In this document: piece by piece, positions 33,357 through 42,441 of the stretch | Position numbering within the stretch: position 1 is the stretch's first letter | Layout: each line of letters opens with the position of its first letter | DNA from: Clostridium sp. AM30-24 | GTDB taxonomy: Bacteria > Bacillota > Clostridia > Lachnospirales > Lachnospiraceae | Length of the DNA stretch: 64,000 nt | Reading direction: 5' to 3' | Assembly (NCBI RefSeq): GCF_003480435.1 | Contig: NZ_QUJB01000002.1 | Span: forward strand, 59,683 to 123,682 | The notes under the pieces: model-generated | The model's input: the letters and a program-made list of their open reading frames with translations, nothing else | Databases searched by the model: none | Told to the model about the DNA's origin: nothing | Position numbers and translations under genes: made by a program

Positions 33357-34565
33357 ATGTTGACCTCTCTTGCGTTAATATTTTTAGTGGGACTTTCCGC
33401 CGCAGCAATCTGCGGGAGGCTGCGGCTGCCGCGTATTATTGGTATGCTGTTCACGGGAATTATTCTGGGACCGCATGTTTTAGGTCTTCTGGATGACAAG
33501 ATCCTGTCGATCTCATCGGAACTCCGGCAGATGGCTCTTATTATTATTTTATTGAAAGCAGGGCTTTCTTTAAATCTTGCGGATCTGAAAAAAGTAGGCC
33601 GTCCGGCAGTCATGATGTCGTTTGTACCGGCAAGCTTTGAGATTTGTGGATATCTGCTCTGTGCGCCGATGATCCTGGGGATAACGAGAATTGAGGCGGC
33701 AGTCATGGGCGCGGTCCTGGCGGCAGTGTCTCCGGCGGTCGTAGTGCCGAGGATGGTACAGCTCATGGAAAGCGGATATGGAACGAAAAAGAGTATTCCA
33801 CAGATGATCTTAGCGGGAGCGTCCTGCGATGATATTTTTGTAATCGTGTTGTTTTCCACATTTTCCGGGATGGCCCAGGGCGGTACAGCGGACATGAAAC
33901 AGTTTTTAAATATCCCGGTGTCTATTGTGCTTGGAATCCTGCTGGGCGCGGTCGTTGGATATCTTTTGAGCCTCTTTTTTGAGACCGCCTATGCGAAAGC
34001 ACATTATGTGAGAAACAGTATGAAGGTCATGATCGTTCTTGGAGTTTCCTTCCTTCTGATGGCTGTGGAGACATGGGTGAAGGCTTATGTATCAGTGTCC
34101 GGTCTGTTGGCCGTAGTCAGCATGGCATGCGTTCTGAAGATCAAATGCCCGAAATCTGTCTCAGGAAGACTCTCGGAGAAATTCGGAAAGCTCTGGATCG
34201 CGGCGGAAGTTGTCTTATTTGTACTGGTCGGTGCAGCGGTTGATATCCGGTATACGGCGATGGCCGGAGCCGCGGCGATTGTCATGATCCTGCTGGCGTT
34301 GATGTTCCGTGCTGTCGGTGTTCTTGTGTGCATGACGGGAACGGCATTGGATAAGAAGGAACGGGTATTTACGGTGATCGCGTATCTGCCGAAAGCGACG
34401 GTGCAGGCGGCGATCGGTTCTGTTCCGATGGCAATGGGACTTGCCTGCGGTCAGATCGTGTTGTCAGTAGCGGTCCTTGCAATCCTGATCACGGCACCGC
34501 TTGGGGCGATTGGGATGGATATGACGTATAAGAAGCTGTTGAAAAAACAGGAAAAAATCTCATAA
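33357..34565 (+). CDS. Cation:proton antiporter (CPA family)
   Basis: 402 aa with about 12 hydrophobic segments. LRLPRIIGMLFTGIILGPHVLG is typical of CPA1/CPA2 N-termini, and GASCDDIFVIVLFS carries the conserved Asp pair of the ion-binding site. It starts 2 nt after the ABC ATPase stop, so it is translationally coupled to the amino-acid transporter. That suggests it restores the ion or pH balance linked to uptake. The transported ion (Na+ or K+) cannot be told. Confidence 0.87.
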   Translation: MLTSLALIFLVGLSAAAICGRLRLPRIIGMLFTGIILGPHVLGLLDDKILSISSELRQMALIIILLKAGLSLNLADLKKVGRPAVMMSFVPASFEICGYLLCAPMILGITRIEAAVMGAVLAAVSPAVVVPRMVQLMESGYGTKKSIPQMILAGASCDDIFVIVLFSTFSGMAQGGTADMKQFLNIPVSIVLGILLGAVVGYLLSLFFETAYAKAHYVRNSMKVMIVLGVSFLLMAVETWVKAYVSVSGLLAVVSMACVLKIKCPKSVSGRLSEKFGKLWIAAEVVLFVLVGAAVDIRYTAMAGAAAIVMILLALMFRAVGVLVCMTGTALDKKERVFTVIAYLPKATVQAAIGSVPMAMGLACGQIVLSVAVLAILITAPLGAIGMDMTYKKLLKKQEKIS

Positions 34566-34577
34566 TATAAATTTGAT

Positions 34578-34606
34578 TTGAAAAAATACCGGATGTGGGC
34601 TATAAT
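34578..34606 (+). promoter_or_regulatory. Sigma-A-type promoter
   Basis: TTGAAA, 17-bp spacer, TATAAT, 95 nt upstream of the nitroreductase ATG. Confidence 0.82.
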
Positions 34607-34701
34607 GAGCGCAAAATATGCGGTATCAGGCAGGCGTTTTCATCAGGGACGTTTTATTTCACTGAGCTGATATTTGAAATACCGCAAAACAGGAGGCAAT
34701 T

Positions 34702-35214
34702 ATGGATTTCGAAAAATTATGCGCAGAAAGATATTCTCTTAGAAAATATGCAGATCGCCCGGTGGAGGCAGAAAAGCTGGAAAAGGTGCTGGAGGCAGGT
34801 CACAATGCACCGACGGCTCACAATCTCCAGCCGCAGCGCATTCTTGTGATGCAGAGCAGAGAGGCATTGGAGAAAGCAGAGGAGTGCACCGCATGCAAGT
34901 TCCATGCACCGGTGATCCTTGTTGTCGCGTATGATCCGGCGAAGGCCTGGAACCGTGAGGGAGATATGAAGAACCACGGGGAGATCGATGCGACGATCGC
35001 GGCGACACAGATGATGCTTCAGGCGGCAGATCTCGGTCTCGGAACCTGCTATGTCGGCATGTTCAGCCAGGAGAAGCTTCATGAGCTGTTCCCGGAGATG
35101 AAGGGACTTGTTGCGACTGCGATGCTTCCGCTCGGATATCCGGCAGAGACGGCGCATCCGTCAAGACTTCACAACGACAGAATGCCGTTAGATGAGATGG
35201 TGATCCGTCTGTAA
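34702..35214 (+). CDS. Nitroreductase family protein
   Basis: 170 aa. RYSLRKYADRPVE, GHNAPTAHNLQPQRILVM and LGLGTCYVGMFS match the FMN-dependent nitroreductase fold. It is related to, but clearly different from, the protein at 27519. AGGAGG precedes the ATG, with its own promoter and terminator, so it is a single-gene unit. The substrate is unknown. Confidence 0.9.
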   Translation: MDFEKLCAERYSLRKYADRPVEAEKLEKVLEAGHNAPTAHNLQPQRILVMQSREALEKAEECTACKFHAPVILVVAYDPAKAWNREGDMKNHGEIDATIAATQMMLQAADLGLGTCYVGMFSQEKLHELFPEMKGLVATAMLPLGYPAETAHPSRLHNDRMPLDEMVIRL

Positions 35215-35232
35215 AAGCATATACATAGATTC

Positions 35233-35280
35233 AGACCTGCCAAAGTGGAAGAAAGCCACGGGCAGGTCTCTTCTTTTTTT
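35233..35280 (+). terminator. Rho-independent terminator
   Basis: 9-bp stem AGACCTGCC/GGCAGGTCT (35233-35241 with 35261-35269), with an inner GTGG/CCAC pairing, followed by a T run. Confidence 0.88.
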
Positions 35281-35415
35281 AGGTGTTCGCGACATAAAAA
35301 CTTTTGTTCGTATAAAAAATACACAAAAAAACTTTTTTGTGGTAAAATATCGGACAGGAGGCAGCCTGAGATGACCGCTTCTGTTGCTCAGTATTGAAAA
35401 ACGGAGGAATGACAG

Positions 35416-36666
35416 ATGGAATATAAGGTTTCCGAGAAGATTCAGAAGAAATTCGACACACTGACAAAGGATGCAAAGGTTCAGAAAGCCCTTCAGTTTA
35501 TGGAAGATGACCAGAACGAGATCATCGACAGACAGATTGAGCTTACCCTGATCCCGGCACCGACGAATCATGAGCAGAAAAAGGCAGCGAGACTTCTTGA
35601 GATGTTTAAGGAGGAAGGACTTACAGACTGCCATATCGACGAGTACGGCAACTGCGTCGGCATCCGAAAAGGTACCGGCGGTGGAAAGACGATTCTTGTA
35701 GAGGGACATATGGACACGGTATTCCCACTTGATACAAAGCTTGAGATCGTCCGTGAGGACGGCTTTATCAAATGCCCGGGAATCGTGGATGATACGAGAG
35801 GATGCGCGACCGTCCTGTCTACGATCCGCGCTTTAAATGCGGCAGGAATTGAGACAAAGGGCGATATTCAGTTTGTCGGAACGGTTCAGGAGGAAGGAAC
35901 CGGCGCGTTAAAAGGAATGCAGTATTATGTAAACCATCATCCGGAGCTGGATGCCAGCATTTCCGTTGACGGCCCGGGATTTCAGGAGATCACCTATGAA
36001 GCGACCGGAATCCAGACATACGAGATCAACTTCCACGGCATCGGCGGACATGCCTGCGGCGCTTTCGCGAAGGTAGCAAACCCGATCCATGCGGCAGGAC
36101 GTGCGATCGCGAAGATCTCCGAGATCCAGGTTCCGAAGGAGCCGATGACTACATTTGCGGTGACCACCATGCAGGCAGGAAGCTTCGAGGCTGTCCATGC
36201 GATCGTTCCGGTGGCACAGATCCGCTTCAACTTCCGTTCGAACTCTCAGGAGGAGCTTGAGAAGCTCCGCAAGAAGATCTTTGATGCCATCGATGAGGCA
36301 TGCAGGGAGGAGACAGAGCGCTGGGGCATGGATACGATCACATACGATGTAAAACATATCTGTGATGTCAATGCCGGTCATCAGGATGCCCATGCGCCGA
36401 TCGTAGAGGGCGCCATGGCGGCGGCAGAGTATCTTGGATGCGAGGAACCGAAGCTTGGAAACGGTGGTTCCACGAACTGCAACCGTGCTCTCGAAGCAGG
36501 ACTCCCGGCAGTGTGCCTCGGCATGGGCGCGGATTATGATAGCCATGCGCATATGCTTTCTGAGCAGTTTAAGGTTGAGGGTGCATATAAGGGCTGCCAG
36601 CAGACATTGCTGCTTGCGCTGCTCTGTGCGGGCATGGATGATGTGGAGAGCATTATCGAGAAATAG
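35416..36666 (+). CDS. M20 family metallopeptidase (peptidase T-like)
   Basis: 416 aa. Zinc ligands are recognisable in VEGHMDTVF, GIVDDTRG, GTVQEEG (catalytic Glu), SVDGPG and the C-terminal SHAHML. A dimerisation domain starts near GIGGHACGAF. Members cleave dipeptides, tripeptides or N-acyl amino acids. ACGGAGG precedes the ATG. It stands alone between terminators. Nearby M19 and M28 peptidases suggest peptide use by this organism. Confidence 0.9.
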   Translation: MEYKVSEKIQKKFDTLTKDAKVQKALQFMEDDQNEIIDRQIELTLIPAPTNHEQKKAARLLEMFKEEGLTDCHIDEYGNCVGIRKGTGGGKTILVEGHMDTVFPLDTKLEIVREDGFIKCPGIVDDTRGCATVLSTIRALNAAGIETKGDIQFVGTVQEEGTGALKGMQYYVNHHPELDASISVDGPGFQEITYEATGIQTYEINFHGIGGHACGAFAKVANPIHAAGRAIAKISEIQVPKEPMTTFAVTTMQAGSFEAVHAIVPVAQIRFNFRSNSQEELEKLRKKIFDAIDEACREETERWGMDTITYDVKHICDVNAGHQDAHAPIVEGAMAAAEYLGCEEPKLGNGGSTNCNRALEAGLPAVCLGMGADYDSHAHMLSEQFKVEGAYKGCQQTLLLALLCAGMDDVESIIEK

Positions 36667-36691
36667 CAGGACAAAATGAAAGCGTAGCATG

Positions 36692-36739
36692 AAAACGGCA
36701 CAGACCTGTCAGGTAAATGGCGGGTGTGTGTCGTTTTTT
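36692..36739 (+). terminator. Rho-independent terminator
   Basis: Long imperfect stem from AACGGCACAGACC to GGGTGTGTGTCGTT, then a T run. It ends the M20 peptidase gene. Confidence 0.75.
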
Positions 36740-36875
36740 GCTTGTCATGTGTCCGAATGCAGCAGCTGGCGGCAGGTTCTGCCGTTTTTGATCGACCGAT
36801 CTGCATGGTGACACTTTTTATGAAAAGCCGCACATTTGCCGCAGAAAATCAAGGAAAAAGCAAGAAATAATCACC

Positions 36876-36904
36876 TTGACACTATGTAGTGCGTTGGATA
36901 AAAT
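36876..36904 (+). promoter_or_regulatory. Strong sigma-A-type promoter of the L,D-transpeptidase gene
   Basis: Consensus TTGACA, 17-bp spacer, TAAAAT. It yields a leader of about 170 nt. Confidence 0.82.
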
Positions 36905-36934
36905 AGAGGATGACAGTTGGATTGTGCCGATCTG

Positions 36935-37075
36935 CAGTCGAAAGCGTGCTGCAAGCTTGCCTGCATAAACGCTTTTGAATGAAAAGCGGTATAAGGGCAA
37001 CGCCCGGAGCTTCTTGTGCGCCGGAGGCGAACAAGAAGAGAGCAATCCGGTAACTGAAAATAAAAAAGGCAGGAT
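36935..37075 (+). other. Structured 5' leader of the L,D-transpeptidase gene
   Basis: Successive hairpins: AAAGCGT/ACGCTTT (about 36939-36976), GGGC/GCCC (36987-36997) and TTCTTGT-CGCC/GGCG-ACAAGAA (37012-37038). It lacks any riboswitch consensus I can name. Confidence 0.45.
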
Positions 37076-37081
37076 GGAATC

Positions 37082-38461
37082 ATGAAAAAAATAAGAATGC
37101 TTCTTCCGACAGGCGCTGTGATCGGCATGCTGGTGGTGGGAACAGCGTTTCCTGCGATGGCAGCGGCAGATAGCGATACGGCAAAATTTGTACGCGGCAC
37201 TACGATCAATGCGGTGGATGTCTCCAAGCAGACGGCACAGCAGGCGAAAGGATATCTGGAAGGTTATTTCAACGAACACTACGAGATTAAAATACAGGAC
37301 GCGGACGGCAACCTGGAAGTCTTAAAGGGAACCGATGTTGGTTACCACTTAAACGTTACCGGCAGCGTCGATGATATTTTAAAGGAGCAGAATGACACAG
37401 GAAGAAAGACGGGGCCCGGCTCTGACCAGTCCTATACTGTGACAGTGGCGGCAACGCTCGATGATGAGAAGCTTGCCGCGGCGCTTGCGAACCTGCACTG
37501 CGTGACGGCGGCCACACCGACTTCCGATGCCTGTATCTCTGCTTTCGAAGAGGGAAAGCCTTTTACGATCATCCCGGAGGTGCAGGGAAATGAACTGGAT
37601 ATGGATAAAATGAAGGCTGCCGTTAAATCAGCACTTTTAAACCAGAAAAAACAGATCCGGCTTGCAGACGAGGATTGCTATAAAAAGATCACCGTAAAAT
37701 CTGATGACGCGAACCTGGTACAGCTCTGCACAACATTAAACGCATACAAGGATATCCAGATTACATATGTGTTTGGATCCAGCAGAGAGACCCTGGATGG
37801 TCTGGAACTGGCAAAATGGGTGACCGGGACGAACGGCACCGAGATCCAGGTAGACCGTGACAAGGCAGTAGCATATGTGAAGTCTTTAGCGGATAAGTAT
37901 GACACTTACGGAAACCATAAGTATAAGACGACATCCGGCCGGGATGTTGTTGTATACGGAAAATATGGCTGGAAGATCAACCAGACAGCCGAGACAGACG
38001 CCCTCGTGGAGGCAGTAAAAGCGTGCCAGACAACGGAGCGCGAGCCGATCTACGAGAGCCGCGGCGCGACCCACGATGGTTATGATTTCGGACAGACTTA
38101 TATCGAGGTGGATCTTGCCACACAGCATCTCTATTTCTATAAAGATGGAAAAGTGATCATCGACAGCCCGTTCGTATCCGGAAACGTGTCAAAGAACTAC
38201 ACGACACCTCCGGGACTCTTTGAGCTGTATTATAAACAGAAAGACCGTGTATTAAAGGGAGAAGATTATGCGACTCCTGTAAAATACTGGATGCCGTTCA
38301 ACGGTGGGATCGGACTTCATGACGCGGACTGGAGAAGCAAGTTCGGCGGAACGATCTACCAGACAAACGGTTCCCACGGATGCATCAACCTGCCACCGAA
38401 GGTAGCAGCACAGGTGTATGAGAACGCGTATAAGGGAATTCCGATCATCTGCTGCAACTAA
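37082..38461 (+). CDS. L,D-transpeptidase (YkuD domain), secreted
   Basis: 459 aa. A signal peptide ends near FPAMAAAD (about residue 29). A middle region (about 50-310) resembles the putative peptidoglycan-binding domains found before YkuD in clostridia. The catalytic domain (about 340-459) has YIEVDLATQHLYFYKDG and the active-site signature IGLHD...GSHGCINLP with the nucleophile Cys. It forms 3-3 peptidoglycan cross-links or attaches proteins at the cell surface. It is a single gene with a consensus promoter and a long folded leader. Confidence 0.92.
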   Translation: MKKIRMLLPTGAVIGMLVVGTAFPAMAAADSDTAKFVRGTTINAVDVSKQTAQQAKGYLEGYFNEHYEIKIQDADGNLEVLKGTDVGYHLNVTGSVDDILKEQNDTGRKTGPGSDQSYTVTVAATLDDEKLAAALANLHCVTAATPTSDACISAFEEGKPFTIIPEVQGNELDMDKMKAAVKSALLNQKKQIRLADEDCYKKITVKSDDANLVQLCTTLNAYKDIQITYVFGSSRETLDGLELAKWVTGTNGTEIQVDRDKAVAYVKSLADKYDTYGNHKYKTTSGRDVVVYGKYGWKINQTAETDALVEAVKACQTTEREPIYESRGATHDGYDFGQTYIEVDLATQHLYFYKDGKVIIDSPFVSGNVSKNYTTPPGLFELYYKQKDRVLKGEDYATPVKYWMPFNGGIGLHDADWRSKFGGTIYQTNGSHGCINLPPKVAAQVYENAYKGIPIICCN

Positions 38462-38615
38462 AGCGGGGACGGGTCTCAAAAAGGATGAAAAGTAACTGTT
38501 CAGTATGGCTGCGCATTTACGAAAAATAATTATGGAAAGAATATTCATCAGAGGGACATATGCACCGGAAAAGGTGATAAAAGCCGCAGCATGAATACCG
38601 AAAGGGAAAGAAAAA

Positions 38616-39491
38616 ATGGATAAACAGCAGGTTTTAAATCAGTTAAGAAACGCAAAGGAGATCTATGTTATCATGTCTCTGTGCACAAAAATGCCGTATG
38701 TGGTATGCGACAAAGAGACATTCGATGACGAAGTTATGATCTACTTTAACGAGGAAGATATCAGACGCGAAGGTAAGCGTCTTATCGAGGAGAAGATCCC
38801 GGTACAGATCGCGAAAGTGGACGCGAACCAGATGCTTCACTTCTATGGAAATCTCTACACCATGGGTGTAAACTGCCTGATGGTCGACCAGTATATGGAG
38901 AGCGAGTGCCGGATCCAGCTTCCGGAGCTTGTAAGCCGTCCGGGCCAGAATAAGCCGGACGCGCCGGAAGATGAGAAGAAGACATGGATCGAAAACCCGA
39001 GTCTTCACCTGACAGCCCTGTACTTCATGCAGGAGCTCCGCAAACAGAAGTATGAGACCATGCCGGATGAGTTAAAGGAGATGCAGGAGGAGATCCTTGC
39101 AGACTTTACCCGCGGAACATACATCACCGCATTCCAGGAAGGTGCGGGCGTTCCGTTATTAAAACAGAAAAACGGCGATGCGTACCAGCCGATCTTTACG
39201 GACATCATTGAGTTCGGAAAATTTAACTCGAAGAACCAGTTTAAGGCGATCGCGGTAACCGCAGATAAGATCCCGAGCATCCTCGTAAAAGAGGCAAAGG
39301 GCGTGGTTGTAAACCCGTTTGGCGTTAATCTCCAGATGCCGATTACAAAGCGTACGGTTCCGAACCCGGAAGCTGCAGCACATGCGGATGCCCAGGCGGC
39401 AGTTCAGGCAACTCAGGTCGAGGTCAACGCGACTCATGAGAGAGCAGGCGCTGAGGAAGAGAACGAAGCCGAGAATAAGACCGAGAATTAA
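38616..39491 (+). CDS. SseB-like protein of unknown function
   Basis: 291 aa. MPYVVCDKETFDDEVMIYFNEEDIRREGKRLIEEK and the later PIFTDIIEFGKFN and VVVNPFGVNLQMP suggest the SseB N-terminal-like fold common in Lachnospiraceae proteins. The C-terminal 40 residues are Ala/Glu-rich and low complexity (DAQAAVQATQVEVNATHE). No signal peptide, so it is probably cytoplasmic. GGGAAAG lies upstream of the ATG. Function unknown. Confidence 0.75.
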   Translation: MDKQQVLNQLRNAKEIYVIMSLCTKMPYVVCDKETFDDEVMIYFNEEDIRREGKRLIEEKIPVQIAKVDANQMLHFYGNLYTMGVNCLMVDQYMESECRIQLPELVSRPGQNKPDAPEDEKKTWIENPSLHLTALYFMQELRKQKYETMPDELKEMQEEILADFTRGTYITAFQEGAGVPLLKQKNGDAYQPIFTDIIEFGKFNSKNQFKAIAVTADKIPSILVKEAKGVVVNPFGVNLQMPITKRTVPNPEAAAHADAQAAVQATQVEVNATHERAGAEEENEAENKTEN

Positions 39492-39617
39492 AAAAAAATC
39501 ATGAAACTCCGGCGTGTCCGCATCACGGAAAACAGTGAGCAGGATACGGCGGAGTTTGTAATACTTCCCGGTCTCAGGGAGCAGGCCCGCAGAGGTGGGA
39601 TAAGGAGGTTGACAGCT

Positions 39618-41684
39618 TTGGAGAGTGACAGAAGGAAGATCGAAGAAACATATTTAAAGGCAGTGGATATCGGATATTCCTACCGCCTCGCAAAGAAGAT
39701 GGAGGAATTTAAGAGCAATCCGGTCCTTGGCTACCGCACGGCGGGATCGAAGGCGGAATTTGACACTGGGGAATTCCTGAAAGAGGAGATGAAGCGGATC
39801 GGGCTCTCCGATATCCATAAGGATGAGCTCTGCCTGGATTCCTGGGAATTCGAGAAAGCAATCATGCGCTTTACAGACCGGGTCGGAAAGGAACATGAAT
39901 TCCAGCTTGGTGCTTACCAGACAGAGTTTGTAACGGATGGCTGGAAAGATTATCCGCTTGTCTACGCCGGACGCGGAAAGGAAGCGGACTATGACGGCGT
40001 GGATGTGACAGGATGCCTTGTGATGGTGGATATCAATCAGCGAGATGAGTGGTGGATCAACTATCCGGTATATCAGGCCCACTTAAAGGGCGCGGCGGCG
40101 GTGATCGCGGTTCAGGACAACGGCTATGGAGAGATCAACAGTGAGGCGTTAAATGCCCAGGATATCGCAGGACCGAAGGACGCCCCGGCGTTTTCCATGT
40201 CGAGAAAGGATGCGGAGATCCTGAAAGCGGCATTAAAGGAGAAACCGCGGATCACGGTACAGTTTGACGCGAAATCCGTAGTGAAGGAAAATATGCCATC
40301 CTATAATGTCTGGGGAACCATTCCCGGAAGGTCGGAGGACATGATCCTGCTCAGTGGCCATTATGACTCTTATTTTGATGGATTTCAGGATGATAACTGC
40401 GCTATCGCGCTGATGTTTGGGATCGCGAGAACGCTTTTAGAGATTGGATATAAACCTGAGAAGACCGTCGTTTTCTGCTGTATGGCGGCGGAAGAGTGGG
40501 GAATTGAGAATTCCAAGTATGACTGGTCCACCGGGGCATGGCAGCAAGTATTTAAAGTACGTCCTGAATGGCAGGGAAAAGTTATCGCGGATCTGAACTT
40601 TGAGCTTCCGGCTTATGCCCATAATCCGTGGGACGCGGTCCGGTCAACCTATGAATATGAAGATTTCCTGACAGAGTTTGTGAAAACATTTCCGGTTGAT
40701 GCAAAGAAAGTCTATTCGGAAGGTCTAAGAGTCCAGTGCCCGATCGAGACATGGTCGGATGACTTTTCTGTGGCGATCTCCGGGATCCCATCCATGGTGA
40801 ACGAGTTCAGCAGCGCAGAGTTCATGGAAACCCACTACCACTCCCAGTTTGACAATGACGAGTATTATAATGCAGATGTCTTCCGGTTCCACCATGAACT
40901 TTACGGACTTCTCGTCATGGCTTTCGACCGGGTCAGGGTTGCTCCGGTGAATATTGGACGGACGCTTCAGGCACTTCAGGAGAGCGTGAGACCGGTTACA
41001 GGGCGTGAAGACCGGGAGGCAATTTGTATCCTGTTAGAACGCACGGCAGAGGCGAAAAAGATTGCGGATGAGGTGTACCGAAAGGTAAAAGAAATTAATG
41101 GTGTGAAGAATGCCGATGCTGCATGTTGTATACACAAAGGCGGTCAGGAATCTCATACAGAAGCGAACGAGAGAAACGCAGCATTGCAGAAGCAGCTTCT
41201 CTACTTATTCCGCAAATGTCAGGATTATTTCGTCCGGCTGAACTGGCACGATGAGGTCCTGTTCCCCCACGAGGCTGCCCAGAGCAATCTGCGCCATATC
41301 GGTGACGCGATCCGCAGTCTGGAAAGCAAGGATATGACGGCGGCGCTGGATGCCCTGTATCTGGTAGATAACAACCAGTACGCATTCCAGTTTGACGATG
41401 AAGTATACCATTATTTTACAGAGTATGTCCTGAATCAGGATCGTGACCGCCTGCAGTGGGGCGCGGGACGGATCGTCCATCATGTGGATCTCGCGAAGGA
41501 GGTCAAGAGCCTGCAGCGAAAGATCAGAAACGGCGGACAGGATGCGAGGGAGGAGCTGGAAGCACTCCGGAAAATGGAAGAAGAGCAGCTGGCCTGCTTT
41601 GACGATGATATACGATATATGACCCAGGCTGTGGATACGCTGACGGCGGGGTTAAAAACAGCGAAAGAGGTGTTGGATTTTTAG
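39618..41684 (+). CDS. M28 family metallopeptidase with PA-like insert
   Basis: About 688 aa if translation starts at the TTG at 39618, which has AAGGAGG 9 nt upstream. An in-frame ATG at 39501 lacks a ribosome-binding site and adds 39 residues of unusual composition. A PA-type region (about 90-220) precedes the catalytic domain with SGHYDSYFDGFQDDNCA (His and Asp ligands), AAEEWG (catalytic Glu pair) and DLNFELPA. The C-terminal 250 residues are helical with charged coiled segments. It is probably a cytoplasmic aminopeptidase. It is coupled to the acetyltransferase gene 2 nt downstream. Confidence 0.85.
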   Translation: MESDRRKIEETYLKAVDIGYSYRLAKKMEEFKSNPVLGYRTAGSKAEFDTGEFLKEEMKRIGLSDIHKDELCLDSWEFEKAIMRFTDRVGKEHEFQLGAYQTEFVTDGWKDYPLVYAGRGKEADYDGVDVTGCLVMVDINQRDEWWINYPVYQAHLKGAAAVIAVQDNGYGEINSEALNAQDIAGPKDAPAFSMSRKDAEILKAALKEKPRITVQFDAKSVVKENMPSYNVWGTIPGRSEDMILLSGHYDSYFDGFQDDNCAIALMFGIARTLLEIGYKPEKTVVFCCMAAEEWGIENSKYDWSTGAWQQVFKVRPEWQGKVIADLNFELPAYAHNPWDAVRSTYEYEDFLTEFVKTFPVDAKKVYSEGLRVQCPIETWSDDFSVAISGIPSMVNEFSSAEFMETHYHSQFDNDEYYNADVFRFHHELYGLLVMAFDRVRVAPVNIGRTLQALQESVRPVTGREDREAICILLERTAEAKKIADEVYRKVKEINGVKNADAACCIHKGGQESHTEANERNAALQKQLLYLFRKCQDYFVRLNWHDEVLFPHEAAQSNLRHIGDAIRSLESKDMTAALDALYLVDNNQYAFQFDDEVYHYFTEYVLNQDRDRLQWGAGRIVHHVDLAKEVKSLQRKIRNGGQDAREELEALRKMEEEQLACFDDDIRYMTQAVDTLTAGLKTAKEVLDF

Positions 41685-41686
41685 TT

Positions 41687-42319
41687 ATGGACAGCCAGAT
41701 ATTGTACCGGGTACAGAGAGAAGACCTGCCCCGGCTCCAGAAGATGCTGGTAGAATGTTTTGCCAGAGACCCGCTCTATGAGACACTGATCCCGGATGCC
41801 GAGACGAGAAAGCGGCTGATGCCGGAGCTTTTTGAGTGTGATCTGAATGAATTTTATGAGACTTGTGAGATTTTTGCGGACAGCCCGGAATTAAACGGAC
41901 TTTTAGTTGTCTCCGATGAGGCGGAAGAGTATGATCCGGTTCGCTTTTACCTTACCGAGGCATGGGCATCCTTAAAGACAGATGAGTATCTGATCAAGGA
42001 GGACAAGAGCTTAAAAACACTGTGGAACTTTATCAGGGGCCGCGATTACTTAAACTCCCACTGGACCGCCCAGCTCCATCAGGAGAACCGCTTACATATC
42101 ATCTATCTTGCGGTAAGCCCGGATGCGCAGCATCACGGGGTAGCGGAAAAACTTATGGATGACGCGATCCGCTATGCTGAGGAACACCGGATGATGATCT
42201 CTCTGGAGACACATAATGAGAAGAACGTCGCGTTCTATGCACACTTTGGATTTAAGGTGTTTGGGATCGTCGAAAAAGGGATGGGGCTGAAGCAGTACTG
42301 CCTCGTCAGAGAAATTTAG
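41687..42319 (+). CDS. GNAT family N-acetyltransferase
   Basis: 210 aa. The acetyl-CoA binding region IIYLAVSPDAQHHGVAEKLMDDAIRYAEEH and FYAHFGFKVFG mark the GNAT fold. It starts 2 nt after the peptidase stop. Substrate unknown; an amine or peptide N-terminus is possible given the peptidase neighbour. Confidence 0.88.
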   Translation: MDSQILYRVQREDLPRLQKMLVECFARDPLYETLIPDAETRKRLMPELFECDLNEFYETCEIFADSPELNGLLVVSDEAEEYDPVRFYLTEAWASLKTDEYLIKEDKSLKTLWNFIRGRDYLNSHWTAQLHQENRLHIIYLAVSPDAQHHGVAEKLMDDAIRYAEEHRMMISLETHNEKNVAFYAHFGFKVFGIVEKGMGLKQYCLVREI

Positions 42320-42330
42320 AAGCAGAAAAC

Positions 42331-42374
42331 GATAAGGACCTCAGCGATTGGCAGCCGCTGAGGTCCTTATCTTT
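42331..42374. terminator. Bidirectional Rho-independent terminator
   Basis: 16-bp perfect stem GATAAGGACCTCAGCG with its complement (42331-42346 with 42356-42371). T-rich sequence follows on both strands, serving the acetyltransferase and the convergent KDG kinase. Confidence 0.85.
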
Positions 42375-42441
42375 ATGGCATATATTGAGGAATAAATTTG
42401 CCCTTATTGGCAAATGGGGCAACGATATAAATTGAGATCAA

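Noticed and set aside
36935..37075. c-di-GMP or c-di-AMP riboswitch before the L,D-transpeptidase gene
   Set aside because: The conserved core sequences of both classes are not visible, so only an unassigned folded leader is reported.
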